In this document: piece after piece, positions 1 to 12,743 of the stretch | Numbering within the stretch: the stretch's first letter is position 1 | How the letters are laid out: the number at the start of each line of letters is the position of its first letter | Source of the DNA: Udeniomyces pyricola | Taxonomy: Eukaryota > Basidiomycota > Tremellomycetes > Cystofilobasidiales > Mrakiaceae | Reading direction: 5' to 3' | DNA length: 64,000 nucleotides | Assembly: GCA_039545295.1 (NCBI GenBank) | Contig: BCIK01000001.1 | Span: forward strand, 868,001-932,000 | Program-made: the position numbers and the translations under genes | Notes under the pieces: generated by a model | The model's database searches: none | What the model saw: the letters and a program-made list of their open reading frames with translations, nothing else | Told to the model about the DNA's origin: nothing

Positions 1-10
1 CAACCCTGCG

Positions 11-36
11 CCCGTCCCCGTCCCCGTCCCCGTCCG
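11..36. repeat. CCCCGT hexamer tandem repeat
   Basis: About four copies of the hexamer CCCCGT lie at the very left edge of the window, upstream of the first gene. It is a simple microsatellite and I see no further function. Confidence 0.8.
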
Positions 37-236
37 AAGGAGTCGAGCGTAGTACGTACGCGTAGTCATGTGTATATATACTAAAGATATCACTGTATCT
101 AGCCTGCCATCGCCTGCCACCAGCACAGCCAGTCTCATCAGACCATATATCATAAACCATAGTTATCATATCGTATACCTTAGTCCACCTCATCCACACC
201 CTCCCATCAACCCAACCGCTTCATCGTCTCACGTCC

Positions 237-2858
237 ATGACAGATCCGTTCACCTCTCCCCTCCAACGCGCCTACCAGCGGGCTGCTCAAGCCGAAGCCC
301 TCCAGACCCACCGTCCACCCCGTCTCCACGACGCCCTGCTCGCTCACGACGACGCCGCCAACCTCTTTGCGCAGGCAGAGTTGGACACTGACGATGATGG
401 CGTGAGCTCACTCTAACCCTATCCCTTGAATGGGTCGTCCAGAGCTTCATCATCGCTTGACTCTTCTCATCAATCCCTCACTGACCTCACGCTGACCCCT
501 CTGTCCCCTCCACCCAGGCTTCATCGACTTTGCGGACGCTCAAGCTTCACCACACTCGCGCAGCAACCGATCTCCGACGCAAGATAGCATCGCTCCCACC
601 CTCGGTTCCTCCGCTTGTCGAGGCATCGCCCTCCCGACCCAACGCGACGCTCAAAAAGTCTCGTCTGAATCATTCGATTCTTCCTCCTTCGCCGTTTTCC
701 TTCGACTCCGAGCGCAGCTCTAGTGATGGTACAACGACGTCGACGTTCATTCCACCATCCTCCTCATCATCTTCACGACCGGCTCAAACACCTCGATCGA
801 TCACTACGTCCATCGGGTCTTCTTCCGGACCGGTCCTAAGCTCCGGTGCTTCGCCTACACCTCTCGCCAAGCATGCTTCGCTTCGCGCTCGAGCCAGGCG
901 CGAGCTTCAGCTATCCTCCTTTGGCGATGGACCAGAGCCTAGCGAAAGTATCACCGCGAATCCGTCAAGTCCAAGTAGTAGCAGCAAGAGTAACAGGCAG
1001 CGGGTGGAGTCTGCTACGACGACCCCTAAGCGGACAATAGCCTACAGCTCGGCCAACTCGAGTCCCTCAACTTCTTCATTCCCAATGGCCGCGTCTTTCC
1101 TGTATGGCTCCACGTCTTCGGCATCGGAACGACAGGCAATCGATGGGAGTTACATGGTTCTCCGTGGTGATCAAGACCCCTTTCAACGCTTCTGGGCCGT
1201 CATTGAAGGTACGCCCCGACCTCGTGGACCAATCGCTGGCATCTTTCATACGTGCCCCTGGCTGATCCAGACGGGTTGTCTCTGCCGGGTTCCTTGTACC
1301 TCCAGACATGCTCACCGAACATTCTTCAAATCCTGTGGCGTTCGCCTCGGCTCCGGTTGGCTCCATCTTGAATCATCGAACGGGAAGGGTTTATAGAGAT
1401 GACATACAGAATCGTACGTCTTGATCGTTCATGAATAACTGTATTATTGCTATGGCCTCTACGGCCTCTGCACGCCTCTTTGACTTCCAGCTAACACTAC
1501 TCCCGACATCGCCTCGTCATCATCTCATCTTTTCAGAGCATGTTCCCCTTTCACCCTCCAAGCCCACTACCTCACGATTTCGTAACAAACCCACCGAGTC
1601 TTCATCACCCTCATCCTCTCACTCGCCAAACACTTCCGATCCAAACGGTTCTCCGCATGATTCATCGTCGCCGACCATCTCCCCGATTGAATCCTTCTAC
1701 CTCGTCTCGCCGCATCATCACCTCTCCGCTGCGTCTTCCTCTGGTTCCTCGCCAACTTCCCACTGGTATCACCATGCTTCTCAACCATCTCTTCCGGGTC
1801 ATTCACCCAGCATGTCACCAGGCAGCAGCAAAACATTCGAAGAACTTCAACTGGAGAACGTTTCGCTCCGTCAATCGCTTGATACCCTTGCGTTGCACGC
1901 GCAATCGCTCCAAATCTCGCTGGATCATCTTCGATCCACGATCCCGAATACAGAAATATCCAAAAGCCGTGACGACCAAAGCGAGCACTCAGCCACATCA
2001 GAGCATGTGCCTCCTTTCGCCATCGTGCCCACTACCAACACAACTTCATCATCCGCTTCCCAACCCTTAACCGCCCCTGGCTCATCTCCCAACTCTCCTC
2101 AAACGACCTCTTACCAGCCAGCCGCTTCTCTCATTCTCCCCATCCAGGCCCTCTCCCAGCTTAAGCGCGAAGTCGAAAAGGTCTGGCGCCTTGAAGAAGA
2201 GCGTGTTGGAGCAGGACTCGGTAGTGTGTTACTACCGCCGTCGATGACGAGTAACTCGAAGCCACATTCACCGCCATCGCCGGTTAGAACAACGGGAGAA
2301 CACGGGAGGATGCAAAGGGAAAGCGGTACTAGTGATCCTTCGGAGTCTCCGACCAAAGCGACGTCCACTGGTCCCTTGACCCCCGATCCCATCACCCGAG
2401 GATCGTCCTCTTCTCCATTTACCTCCTCTCAACCGGCAGACACCATTCCCCACCTCTTCCAACACCACCACTACCTACAACAGCAACAACGGATGCAAGC
2501 GCTCGAAACTGAACTCGACCGATTGCGAGCCGAGAACGAGAAGCAGGTCAGTCGTTTGTTTCTTCTCTTTCATTTTTTTTTCTTTCTTCCTAATCATTTT
2601 GTTCTTTTTCCTTCCTTTTATGTTTTCTTTTCGTCTTCTTCCTTATCTGAGCATCACTAACCTACCTCAACCTTCTTCTTTTCTCTTCCCTCCCTCCCTT
2701 CCTCTTAGCGATCGACTCTGGCCAAGTACAAAGTCCGATTCGACGGTATCAAAGAGGGAGCCCGGAAGAAGCGTGAAGCAAAGGCGGCTCTTGCGGGACT
2801 CGCCGCCGCGACGGCTGGTGGTGGTGGTGGTGACGGCGAGGGGGGAGGAGCAGGATAG
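237..2858 (+). CDS. NRBF2/Atg38-like MIT and coiled-coil protein
   Basis: Five exons (237-401, 518-1208, 1306-1413, 1537-2546, 2709-2858) give 707 residues. The N-terminus (about 5-80) reads as an MIT-type three-helix unit, with PLQRAYQRA, then HDALLAHDDAANLF, then LKLHHTRAATDLRRKI. This order resembles the MIT domain of NRBF2/Atg38, the accessory subunit of autophagy PI3-kinase complex I. Exon joining restores a compact conserved block around residues 220-265: DPFQRFWAVIEDMLTEHSSN running into PVAFASAP. Long Ser/Pro-rich linkers follow. Two coiled-coil stretches close the protein (near EVEKVWRLEEER and ALETELDRLRAENEKQ), and the tail is basic then Gly-rich. The start at 237 opens the MIT unit directly. 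The MIT fold and coiled coil are visible; the link to autophagy is inferred from domain order, and a generic MIT protein is possible. Confidence 0.6.
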
Positions 2859-4165
2859 TTGAAAGGGGGAGGGGAGAGGAAAGAGCAGGAAGAGAAGGCA
2901 AATAACACGATCAGGTCCAAAGCAGGCATGATGTTTATTTTTTCTACATGACGGAAGCATGCAAGATAACTTTCTTGTTGGGGATTCCAATCCGCTCTAG
3001 CTCAAGTTATGCGAGTGTGAATTCAGTTACATCGTCAGCGGCACTAGCCGGTCTTTCCTTCCGTTGCTTTCTTCGATGATGATAATGATTGGCTTTCCAT
3101 GATAGAATTCAGGCTCTTTTTCGAAGCTCAGGCCGGATGGCAGGAAGAAAAACTGCTTAATAGGTACATTTGCATGGCCGGTAGAACGAGGCGTCGAGCA
3201 GAAGTACGTACTAGGAAGAATGGAAAGAAAGAAAGAAAAAGAAAAAAAGATGGCTATACTCGATGCGTGGTTACATGAAGGAAGTAGAAGGAGAAGAGAA
3301 GATATGAAAGAAAGGAAGTGAAACAGAGTAAATAAAGAAAAGAAAAAAAGAAGATGAAAGGAATTCGAGAGCGAGAGAAGAAAAAAACGGTCGAGAGGAA
3401 AAGAGCGCGGAGTAAAGTTGGGAGGAAAGAAGGTGGAGATGGAATTGAGGGGAAAGGGGNGGGTGGGGGGATTCGTGTGGGGTGGGGATGATGGTCTGGT
3501 GCGTGAAGAAATTGAGTACGGTTGAGAGGATTACGAGGAAAAAAGAAATAAGGAGCCGGAAGAGAGAGATAGACAGTTCGAAAAGAGAAACAGAGGTGCA
3601 AGAAGGAGAAAAGAAAGTAAGAAGTGAAAACCGTATTGTGAATTAATGGAGAGGGAACAGAAGAAAGAAAACAGAATGGAAGATGAACAGGAGAAAAGAT
3701 ATGGTGATGGGTAGGGTGATGTTTGGATTGTGAAGAGTGGACGATGAATGGGAAAAGACGGAAAAAAGTGAGGATGAGGAAGGTAAGGGGAGGGCCCAGA
3801 CAGCTGTCCTTTCTAAGCGGGAAGAGGAGATGGATGGTCAACAACCGTCGAAGAGAAAACGTGATGTGATATGAAAAATGGCGAGGAAAAAAATTGAAGA
3901 AAGCAGACGAGTGTGGGAAAAGAATCAAGAATCATCGGACAACAATCGGGACGATGAGCGCACTATCTAGGCGGAATGAGGAAACCACAAGTGAAACAGA
4001 AGAAGGTGGAAGGAGATCGGGCTAGTTTATCTCGTGCACGCTCCTCTCTTCTGATCCCCTCCCCTTTCTCCTCTTCTTTTCCTTTCCACCCACTCCGCCG
4101 ACAAACACACTCTAGCACTTGTCACTCTCATGACCCCCTTTTCTTCTAATAGTCGCTCTTCCAGC
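2859..4165. other. Convergent intergenic region with long purine tract
   Basis: This 1.3-kb stretch lies between the 3' ends of two convergent genes. From about 3220 to 3930 the plus strand is overwhelmingly purine (runs of GAAAGAAAG, GGAAGAG). The long minus-strand reading frames there are only the low-complexity translation of this tract. One N occurs at 3460. I see no gene. Confidence 0.7.
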
Positions 4166-7100
4166 CTACGCCGACTTGGCTCCCGACTGGGCTCCCGTAG
4201 TCGCCGTCGAGCCATCCTTGTCCTTATCTTGCCCGATACCCCATAAGGCACCGAGCAGATCCCTAGCAGTCGCGACGACTCCTCCGGCACCCTTTCCGAT
4301 GGAGCCCATTGTTGGGTTGTGCTGATGACCATCCATGCCAGAGGGAGCAGCACTGGTAGCACTCGACGACGACGACGATCGATGCTGAAGGTGTGGGTGA
4401 TCAAGTCCTTGGTTAGAAGATGTGCGCTGAAGAGACAAGGTGGCCGAAGTTGTGGGGGGAAGGTTCGAGGAACTGGACGAAGGCGACTTGGTCTGGACAT
4501 GAGGCAACGATGCAGCGGTTGAGTCTTGCACCAGTGATCGCATGTTGATCTACAAAAGAGAGATTGAAACGGAAACAGGCATTAGCGTCATCTCAACATT
4601 CGTATACAGGAAGAGGCAGCTAAACCAGTGCAACAAACGTACCAATGGAGATGAATTTGGGGTCGGATTTGTGCTCTCGGTAAACTCATATGCGGAGTGA
4701 TCCCTTGGCTCGTCCAGGTCAGGCACCTCCTGCTTCCTCTGCTTCTTTAACACTTCGACGTCATTCGTGAGATCGAGATTCAACGATTCCAGCTTCTGCT
4801 CGACCTCATCAACACCAGTCGCTGCCGAGACGTCTCTAGCCTCCTGCTCAGCCGACGCCTTGTCTTGCTCCATAGCTTGCTTCATGAGGCTGTTCTTCTC
4901 GTTCGCGTTCTTCTCGTCCTCCAGTCGGCGCCGTTCGGCCGCTTCAGTCCAGAGATCGTCGCCAGCACGTTTGCTGGGGTCAGAGTCGGTCGAGGGAATG
5001 GCAGACGTCGGACTGTTAGGGTTGGACGACGCATCACCTCCAAGCAAGGCGTCGGTTGGGGTCTCGACGCGAAGGGGAGCTCCAGTCGAAGGGTTGGTCG
5101 TCTTGATGCTCGGTGGGCGTGCCGCTCGACCGGCGGTAGGGGGAGGCGACGGTGCCGAGGCATGGGACTGAGCCTGCGCGGACTGCTGAGGAGCCGAGAT
5201 AGGCGTCGAGTATTGCTGAGAAGGAGATACACTGGAGCCGACGCTTGTGGACGAACCCCGCGAGGGAATCCGATCAAGCATCGAAGAAGAGCCTGAACGC
5301 GCGATTGACCGACCGCGAGTCGTCGTGGTTGTGTCAGCGACGGCGGGGGCACGAGGTAGTTCCGAAATAGGCGTGTGACCTGTCGAGCCCGAGATGGGTG
5401 GAAGCGAGGCAGAGGTTGACGCCGCGTTCTCCTTGGTGTTCTGTTTGGTGTTGGAGTGGACGGCGGCGGCGTAGTCAACATCTTCCTCGTTAGGGAAGTA
5501 GGAGTCCTTCTTGGGCGACTCGGCGGCAGACTGCCGGTTCTTGAGGATCGAGCGAGCAGGTTGAGACGAAACACGCGAGACCGGTACAGAGGCAGATGAA
5601 GGCTCGACCGAGCCAAGGGTGCTACCCGAACTGTTGCCGGATGATGACGCAGAGCCGATGGAGGCTCCGACGCGAGGGGGAACGGGGGCGGCGGACGCGA
5701 TGGATGCTCCACGCCTTGGCGGTGCGCTCGATACAGTGGAAGCAACAGGGCCAGAACTCTCGTAGTGACCGACACTACCCGCACCCGAGGCGATGCTCGC
5801 TCCCCTCGTCGGTCGATTCACACCGGCGACGCCCATGACGCCACCCGTGCCTGTATCGGTGCCGCCGAAGTAGTCGTTAAAGTCGTCGTCGTCGTCGTCC
5901 CAGGTGGCGGCCTCGATTGGGGAGGGGAAGTCGAAGCCCGACTCGACGGGGTGGTAGTGCGTTGCTGCCGGTGACGACGACGATGGCGGGACAAAAACGA
6001 TTGCCGGCGAGGGCGCCGGGAAAATCTCGTTGGATTTGAGAAGCGTCGGCGCAATGTGTGCGATTGTGAAGTGCTCGTTGGAAGAGTGACGCGAGAGCGA
6101 AGGTCGGGACGAGACCGATGAGGCAGAGGACGAGGAGCGCATCTCGAGGACATCGTCGTCATCCTCTTCTTCGTCGCTGTCCGGGGCCGGCTTGTCAGGT
6201 GAGATGTTAGTCGGCTCGTCGAGCGAGATGCACTGCTCGACGAACGTGTTGAAGCTGATGTGTCGCTTGGCTGTTCCGGTCTCGACCTCGGGCGAAGGAT
6301 GATCAGTTGACCCAGGCGCATGGCGGGGGGGAGAGAGGCGCCTAGGCGGACCGGATCGGCTGTGTGAAAGATGAGTGTCGGACTTGGTCTGGAGCAGCTG
6401 GGGCCGACCGACATCGTTGTCGCTGTCCGAGTCGTCGTTGTCGTGGTAGTCGAGGCCCTCGAGCACGGGTGACGACGGGGTCGGAGTCGTGAGCATCTCA
6501 GAGATAGTGCGATGCTTGAGAATCGTCTTCTTACCGCCGGCTGAGACGAGATTGAGTCGGTCCTCGGCCGTAGCAATCTTGGGCGGCGGCACGGCTTCGA
6601 CGGCGGTGTGGAGAGGTCCGTAGAGCCAGGTGACGTCGCTGTCCTTGAGCCTAGATGGGGTTGAAGATGCAGCGAAGTGGATAATGTTCCGGAGTAAGGA
6701 GGCGGAAAGAGCGATGAGGGCATATGAAAGGAAGCGCGAGCAGGCAGGGCAAGGAGAAGGCAGGGAGTAGGGAAGAAGGCACGAAGAGAGGAACGAGGGG
6801 GAAAGAAGGGGGAGAGTCAGGACGAGTGTTGGCGAGACCAGATGGATAGACTTGTCTTCTCGTCTCATCGCCTCATGCATCGGTTCGACATGGACAACCG
6901 CGGATGCGAGCTGGATAGATGGTCAAGATGGCTTCTCCTGCCCATTCCAGTTTAGCATGGCAATCAACCACTCCAGGGGAGATGGCCCATAGTTGGCTCG
7001 CCTTGCCGGACAATCTCGCTCTGCCTCGCGGTCTATCTCTCGCTTCCCCCGTCCCCCTTCGGTTGCATCGTTCGTCTCCCGCTTCGTGATATCTCTCTCT

Positions 7101-7459
7101 CTTTCCATCCGCTTGCCCGCCGCTCGGCTTCCGTCGTGCACAATCCCATTATTGAAGACGCATAGTTTATGGCAACATTGGTCCAATGCTCACCAGTTCA
7201 GGGTCTCGGGGCTGATGGTCTTGAGCTTGTTGCGCTGCTTCCACCACGTCCTCCAACTAGCGTTCTCGAGCCGAACGCCGTTGGCGACTTCATTCTTCTT
7301 CTTGGTCATGCTCCGCCAACTGGCCCAAACATCCTCCTCGGCCCAGTCGTGAGAGAGATAATCGACGCAGATCGAGGGCATGCGCGACTGGACGTCAGCG
7401 TCGTCGGGGTTGTGTGGAAGCCCTGTCGAAGGGGCGACGGCCGGTGGGAGGGACTGCAT
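4166..7459 (-). CDS. REG1: REG1-like regulatory subunit of type 1 protein phosphatase
   Basis: Three exons (7459-7194, 6650-4643, 4549-4166) give 885 residues. Residues about 25-100 form the conserved fungal DUF1752/GATA-like domain: CVDYLSHDW, WASW, LENASWRTWWKQ and then, across intron 1, LNWLKDSDVTWLYGPL. A second conserved block, ILKHRTISEML, lies at about 132-142. HISFNTFVEQC at about 219-229 matches the RVxF-type PP1-docking segment (IHFN..VEQC) of yeast Reg1, which targets Glc7 to Snf1 in glucose repression. Acidic and Ser-rich regions fill the rest, and the end is a short hydrophobic helix (TARDLLGALWGIG). Intron 1 (543 nt) is unusually long for this window and splits the first domain inside a Trp codon. 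The start is uncertain because the frame stays open upstream to 7810; a 12-nt G run (C on the sense strand) lies just 5' of the chosen ATG. Confidence 0.85.
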
Positions 7460-8737
7460 AGCGAGGCGGGGGGGGGGGGCGTGAGTCGAATCCAGGAGGT
7501 GAGGCAAGGGAGGCGGGGGAGGCGAGTAGATGCGCTGAAGGAGAGGCTCAGCGAGAGCGGCACAAGAAGGAAGGAAACACTGGATGGACGAAGATTGTGG
7601 AGGGTCGTATGAGATGGAACGGTGAAGAGGAGAAGGGGGATGAGGGGATGGCTTTGGGGTTGGTGGGGGTGGTGGGGTGAGGAGGAGGGGGGTCGTTGGA
7701 GAAGAGAAGTCAGGCGATCGAGACTTGCACGAGCACAGGCGCTGGGAACGCTCACTGTCATATCCATGCAGATGGCTAGCGCTGGCTCGGCAATGGCGCT
7801 GCTGCTGCACGAGACGTTACGGTCGATCGCACTCCTTCAGAAATTAAAGGTACGACTGCAAGACCATCTATCAGGTGACAATTTTCATATGCTGCGATCA
7901 AGTACGTACATATACACAAATGAATGAGGGTAAGCAGCCAAGTAGACACACAATTACGACAGCAATCCGAACAAGATATATATCGATCACCCAACCAGCT
8001 TGGGACGGGACCTTCGGCTGAAGCACCGCTCATATAGATATAAGAAGTATAGCGTTCGACACCGACATCGAGGGTCATGACGATTGCATCCCGACTACAG
8101 ATGACTAATTTACATACACCGAGCTCGACCGAACGCGCGAGATTATGTATCAACGAATCGACCAGCTGGGCCGGTCGGTCTAGGAGTCTAAATACGTACG
8201 GCAGATAAGCCAGCTCAATAGTCGTCGATCTCCATCGATCTCATGTCCAAAGGAAGTTACATGCAGTACGTATATATATTGACCACCGGCCAGCTGCTAT
8301 CGTGTAACATTTGCGGACGCATGCGGGCGGTAATCGACATGCCGATCTCGAAGGGCCGCAGACGCGTCTGAGGCGAACGTAGTAACGTCGGTAATCAAGT
8401 ACTCATGAAGCGAAAGAGAAAACGCCATCTGCGCTCATATTGACATGACGTTGCGCCGCTTGTAGTTGGCCCGAAGCGGATACACCTCACTGATTTATAT
8501 GGCTCAAATACACAACTCATTGGACTCATATAGACGCTTGGACCATGCAAGACCATATGTATGAAAACATCATACGTGTCACATTCTCATGCTCATGATG
8601 CATTCCTAATCAAGCTCTGCACGCAGCGAGGCGCGCGTCCACTGCCGGCCCATCCACGAGATCCATCCCAACATTCACTTCCCCGTCGCCCACCCATCTC
8701 ACTCCTCATCCACCCTCTCATCTGTTATCGTGTCAGC
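7460..8737. other. Divergent intergenic region between REG1-like and VPS9 genes
   Basis: About 1.3 kb separates the two start codons. It includes a 12-nt G run (7478-7489) and several TATATAT stretches near 7975 and 8270. Open frames here are shadows or lack family features. It presumably holds both promoters, and I see no RNA gene. Confidence 0.6.
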
Positions 8738-11700
8738 ATGGACTACACCATTCCCGAAGATTGGGGCACTTCTAGTTCCTCCTCGACCCAACCATCCCAC
8801 AATTCTCGCAACAAACCTCCACCGTCGCACGATCTTGCCGACTTCGACCCCTTTAGTGCGGCTCCTATCCCTCCACCCGTTGCTGCCCTCCCAAGTACTC
8901 GACAATCCCCTTCCTCTGATGGCATCGCGTCCGGATCTAATCTAATACCGGAGCCTACTTCCTCTCGACCCAACCGTCTGCCTTCGGATAGTCTGAAAAG
9001 CAAGCCAGCCGCCGACTCGGCCACGCCGATCACGGTCCAGTCGAATTTCTCCTCAAACTCTGTCCTGTCCAGTCTAGCCGCCACTTTTCAGCTCAGCTCA
9101 CTAGGTGGGAAAAAGCCCAAGGGAAGCAGTGGGGAGGGGTGTGACAGTGGGAGGAGCTCAGCCGAATCCAAACGGTCGTCGGAACAGGGGTCACGAACCG
9201 TGACGGGAGCTACAGCATCGGCATCAACAGCACCATCCGCTCGGACAGGCAAGGAGAAACCCAAGACGGCCCCTCAGTTTGACTTTTCCAAAGTAAGAGA
9301 TCGTGGTGCACACCTATATCAGGACGAGGAGTCTTTGTCAATGCTTTGGTCCGAACTAACGGCCGGTTCCGATGGGTCTCTCGCCTTCAGTTCCTAGAAC
9401 AACTCAAATCCAAACCGGCTGACCCCGTACAGAGATACCTCAAGTCGTGCGTGTTGTACTCGTTTAAGAAGCTCGAGTGACATCATGATACCGGGAAAGA
9501 AATAGGGCCGATACTGACCGATCCGTCTGTGCGGCTTGTGGACAGATTCCTTACCAATTTCGCCAAGAAGTCATTCACCATGAATGAGATGATGAAGCTC
9601 GTTCATGACTTTCTCCGAGTGAGTCGATTTTCGGCATTCGTGCTTCTGACCTTCCTCTCCTTCATGTAGCACTCAAGTACCCGTGCAGCATGAGTGAAAA
9701 TTATGTCGCGTCTGCTTTGCTGACTCGTAACACGCTCGAACCTGTCCGATTAGTTCATCGAAGCTCGAATGAGAGAGGTCGAACCATGGCGCTCCATGGA
9801 CGAACCCGACTTTGACAACAGTTTAGACTGCATGGAAAAACTCGTCATGAATGTGAGTCTTTTAGCCCAGAAACACATGGATTGCTTTGAGAGCATTGCA
9901 TCGGTATCTCTGTATGCTGATGAGACCCCTCCTTTGCTCCCATCAAACAGCGATTGTATCCCTTGTACGTGTTTTACTTGAATCAAGCTTATACTATGCG
10001 TATGTTTGTTCCGCTCGAAAATCTATGTTAATCCCTGCTTTTGTCTTCCTTCATCAGCACCTTCACCCCTACAATTGATCGTTCGAGACACCCCATCACG
10101 ACGGACGATCTCGAAAAAGATGCCATTCTTCGCCAGCGGATACGGTTATTTAGCTGGATCGAGGGCAAACATCTTGATATTGACGACTCGGACGAGGCGT
10201 GTCGCGGATACTTGGAATTTGCCGAGCAGGGTGAGTGTCTTCACCTGTGATAGCAAGACGAGGGGCAGGTTAGCTGATGGCATTGTTTGACCGCGGCTTC
10301 TTCTCAGAGCTGCTAAAGGTCAACCATTATAAGGTGCGTGTCGTGTTGTCCTTGAGCCGATCTCTAACGTTTGCAGGATATTTACACGTCGTAATCGGTA
10401 TGTTGGCCACTCTCTGCTCTTTCCTTTTTTTTTACTTGTCTTGTTCTTATGTGTCGCCAGGCCCCTCGCGACAAGCTTATCTGCATCCTCAACTGCTGCA
10501 AAGTGATCTTTGGTTCGTCCTTAATCACTATCAAGTTCCTCCCCTTGCGTCATCATGATAATTTTTATTTGATTTTATTTTTCTTTCGAACTCCATTCGT
10601 ATCTCTCATCTACTCCTCCCCCCCTATTCAGGCCTCATTCGTCACCTGTCAGAGGGTAAAGCTCAAGGGGCAGATGCCTTCATTCCGATCCTCATTTTTG
10701 TCGTTCTCCAAGCCAACCCAGAGCATCTCATTTCCAACGTTGAGTCAGTCTGTATATCCGTCGCTGTCGCTCTGACGTGAGGTTCTAGAATGCACGCTGA
10801 AATCGCGAACTGTCTGGTTGGTGGCTACAAATCAATTTAGGTACATCAATCGCTTTCGAAGTGCTTCGAAACTGCAATCAGAAGCTGGCTACTATCTATC
10901 TTCTCTTGTACGTTCGATGCTGGCTGAATGTTCTCTCTTTTTCCATATCAAAGGCTTGAGAGCGTCATGGCTCATCGGAAAGAATATCGAAAAGAGATGG
11001 AAGGCAAAGAAATGACCCTGATTTTCATGTACATCTGTGTTATGTCTTATTTTTATCACCCTCCTCCTTGATGACCATCTTAGATGGGCTCTATATCATT
11101 CATCGAAGCTATGGATCACACTTCGCTCTCCAACATCAGCCGCGAAGAATTTGAATCGTCTGTCCTTCCTCTGCCTCTAGTGCTGTTGCCATCCTTTTTT
11201 GCGTTCTCGTATGATGCTGGCCTGATCGCGCGTGGCTGAACAGTTGTCCGATGTCTTTTGCCACTCTCTCACAGTCGGGTTTCCCAATCCATCTCTGATC
11301 TCCCTCCTCTCTCTCCCGCCACTTCCTCCACGACTGGACCTTTCACCTCTCCCCTCCTGAACACTTCTCATACGCCTCAAACCGCTGCCGCCCCTTTCCA
11401 CCTGACATCAACCGGGGAAGAACCTGCTTCAACCCTCCCCTCGTCCGCCTTCAACTTCTCCGAAGAGACAAAAGCGTTCTTTCAGAGGACAGCCGAAGCG
11501 GCGAGTCGACCAATTAACGTGTTGGGTAAGATTCTAACAGAGGCGATCGATGGGCCTTCACCGTCGACGACGGCGGAAGGACAATTGCAAAATCAGCAGC
11601 AGCAGAGGCAGAGGCAGGCTTATGAACAGGCCTATGGTGGAAGTGGGAATGTCAATCATGACAATCTTCGACCTGAGTCGAGCCGAGCCCTCTCTGAAGT

Positions 11701-12537
11701 TCCCTATCGCCCCCGCGTCCGTTCTCCCCGACCAAAATCCTACGGGGGTGGAGACATCAGTCATGCCAACAGCAACAACAGCCCTGATCGAGAGCATGCG
11801 ACGACGACTTCAAACAACTCTTCTCACGTTCCGCATCCGACCGAGTACTCAGGCGCGGCGGAGTGGCGAGGAAGGGAAGACACGGACGAAGGAGAAGGCT
11901 TTGTGGATTATGAGCAGCTGCAGAAGGAGTTGGACGCGAGGGATAAGTTGGAGAGGTTCGTCCAGTCTTTCATTTTGGAACCCGTGGAATCTGAAGGAGG
12001 AACGTGGAGTAGAATCTTGCTTTGGTGTGTGTGTATTGTATGGGTGTATGGGTGTAGGAGTGATGGCTGACTTGCATGACCCACCTTAATCATGTTTCTT
12101 TACATCTACCTCTTTGTCATGCCTTCCCCCGCCCTCTCTTGTCTCGCCCTTGACGCTTGCACTTTCTCCTTCTTCCTTATCCGCGCGGTAACACTATCAA
12201 CACCACTAACTCTATCTAGGCAAGCTTCATTGGCAACTATCGCTCAGATATGTATGTCGCTGATCTCTTCTCCCCCGTATTCTCTCCCTCTTCCTTCCTC
12301 GCACCCCTTCCCTCGCAACCATGTCCTTTTCCGCCTCGTGTAAAAGAACACTCATAACTGTCTCTCCCTTCACTATGAGTCGCGTGATCGTTTCTTCGAC
12401 TGACCTCGCTCACGTCTCAATCCATCCCTTCAGTCCCCGATCTAGACCAAGAACTTGCGGCGCTCATCTTGGATGCAAAGCATGGCGACCTAGGCGGGTC
12501 AATCGATCAGCTGTTGGAGATGGGGAGCACTACTTGA
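8738..12537 (+). CDS. VPS9: VPS9-domain Rab5-type guanine nucleotide exchange factor with C-terminal CUE domain
   Basis: Fourteen exons give 705 residues: 8738-9292, 9391-9446, 9546-9618, 9754-9852, 9951-9964, 10058-10230, 10308-10333, 10461-10512, 10632-10743, 10841-10907, 11084-11157, 11275-11955, 12220-12251, 12434-12537. After a Ser/Pro-rich N-terminus, residues about 190-430 carry the helical bundle and VPS9 core: KLVMNRLYPFTF, KVNHYKAPRDKLICILNCCK, then GADAFIPILIFVVLQANPEH and YINRFRS. This is the Vps9/Rabex-5 signature that loads GTP on endosomal Rab5/Ypt51 proteins. The C-terminus (about 669-705) is a CUE ubiquitin-binding domain, IAQIFPDLDQELAALILDAK and then IDQLLEM, as in yeast Vps9. 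Exon 5 has only 14 nt. Splice phases agree at every junction, so the product is firm. Start choice rests on MDYTIPEDWG. Confidence 0.93.
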
Positions 12538-12686
12538 GGAACGAACGGAAACGTTGCTTCTTTCTTCGCTTTCTTTCTTGATTAATACTTTTTACTCTTT
12601 CGGGGTCGAACCCGCTCAATGATCGCAGGAATTTCTTTGATGCTCTAATGACGTCTCATGTGTGTGTGAATATATGCTTGTGTGTG

Positions 12687-12743
<57 letters not shown>

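Noticed and set aside
3254..3928. Minus-strand 224-residue open frame
   Set aside because: It is the Phe/Leu/Ser-rich translation of the purine tract, crosses an N and has no family or splice signals.
4882..6723. Long antisense or alternate frames inside REG1 exon 2
   Set aside because: They are Ser/Arg/Pro-rich shadows of the real frame, which alone holds the PP1 motif.
12601..12625. GGGGTCGAACCC resembling a tRNA B box
   Set aside because: No A box, acceptor stem or cloverleaf can be built around it.
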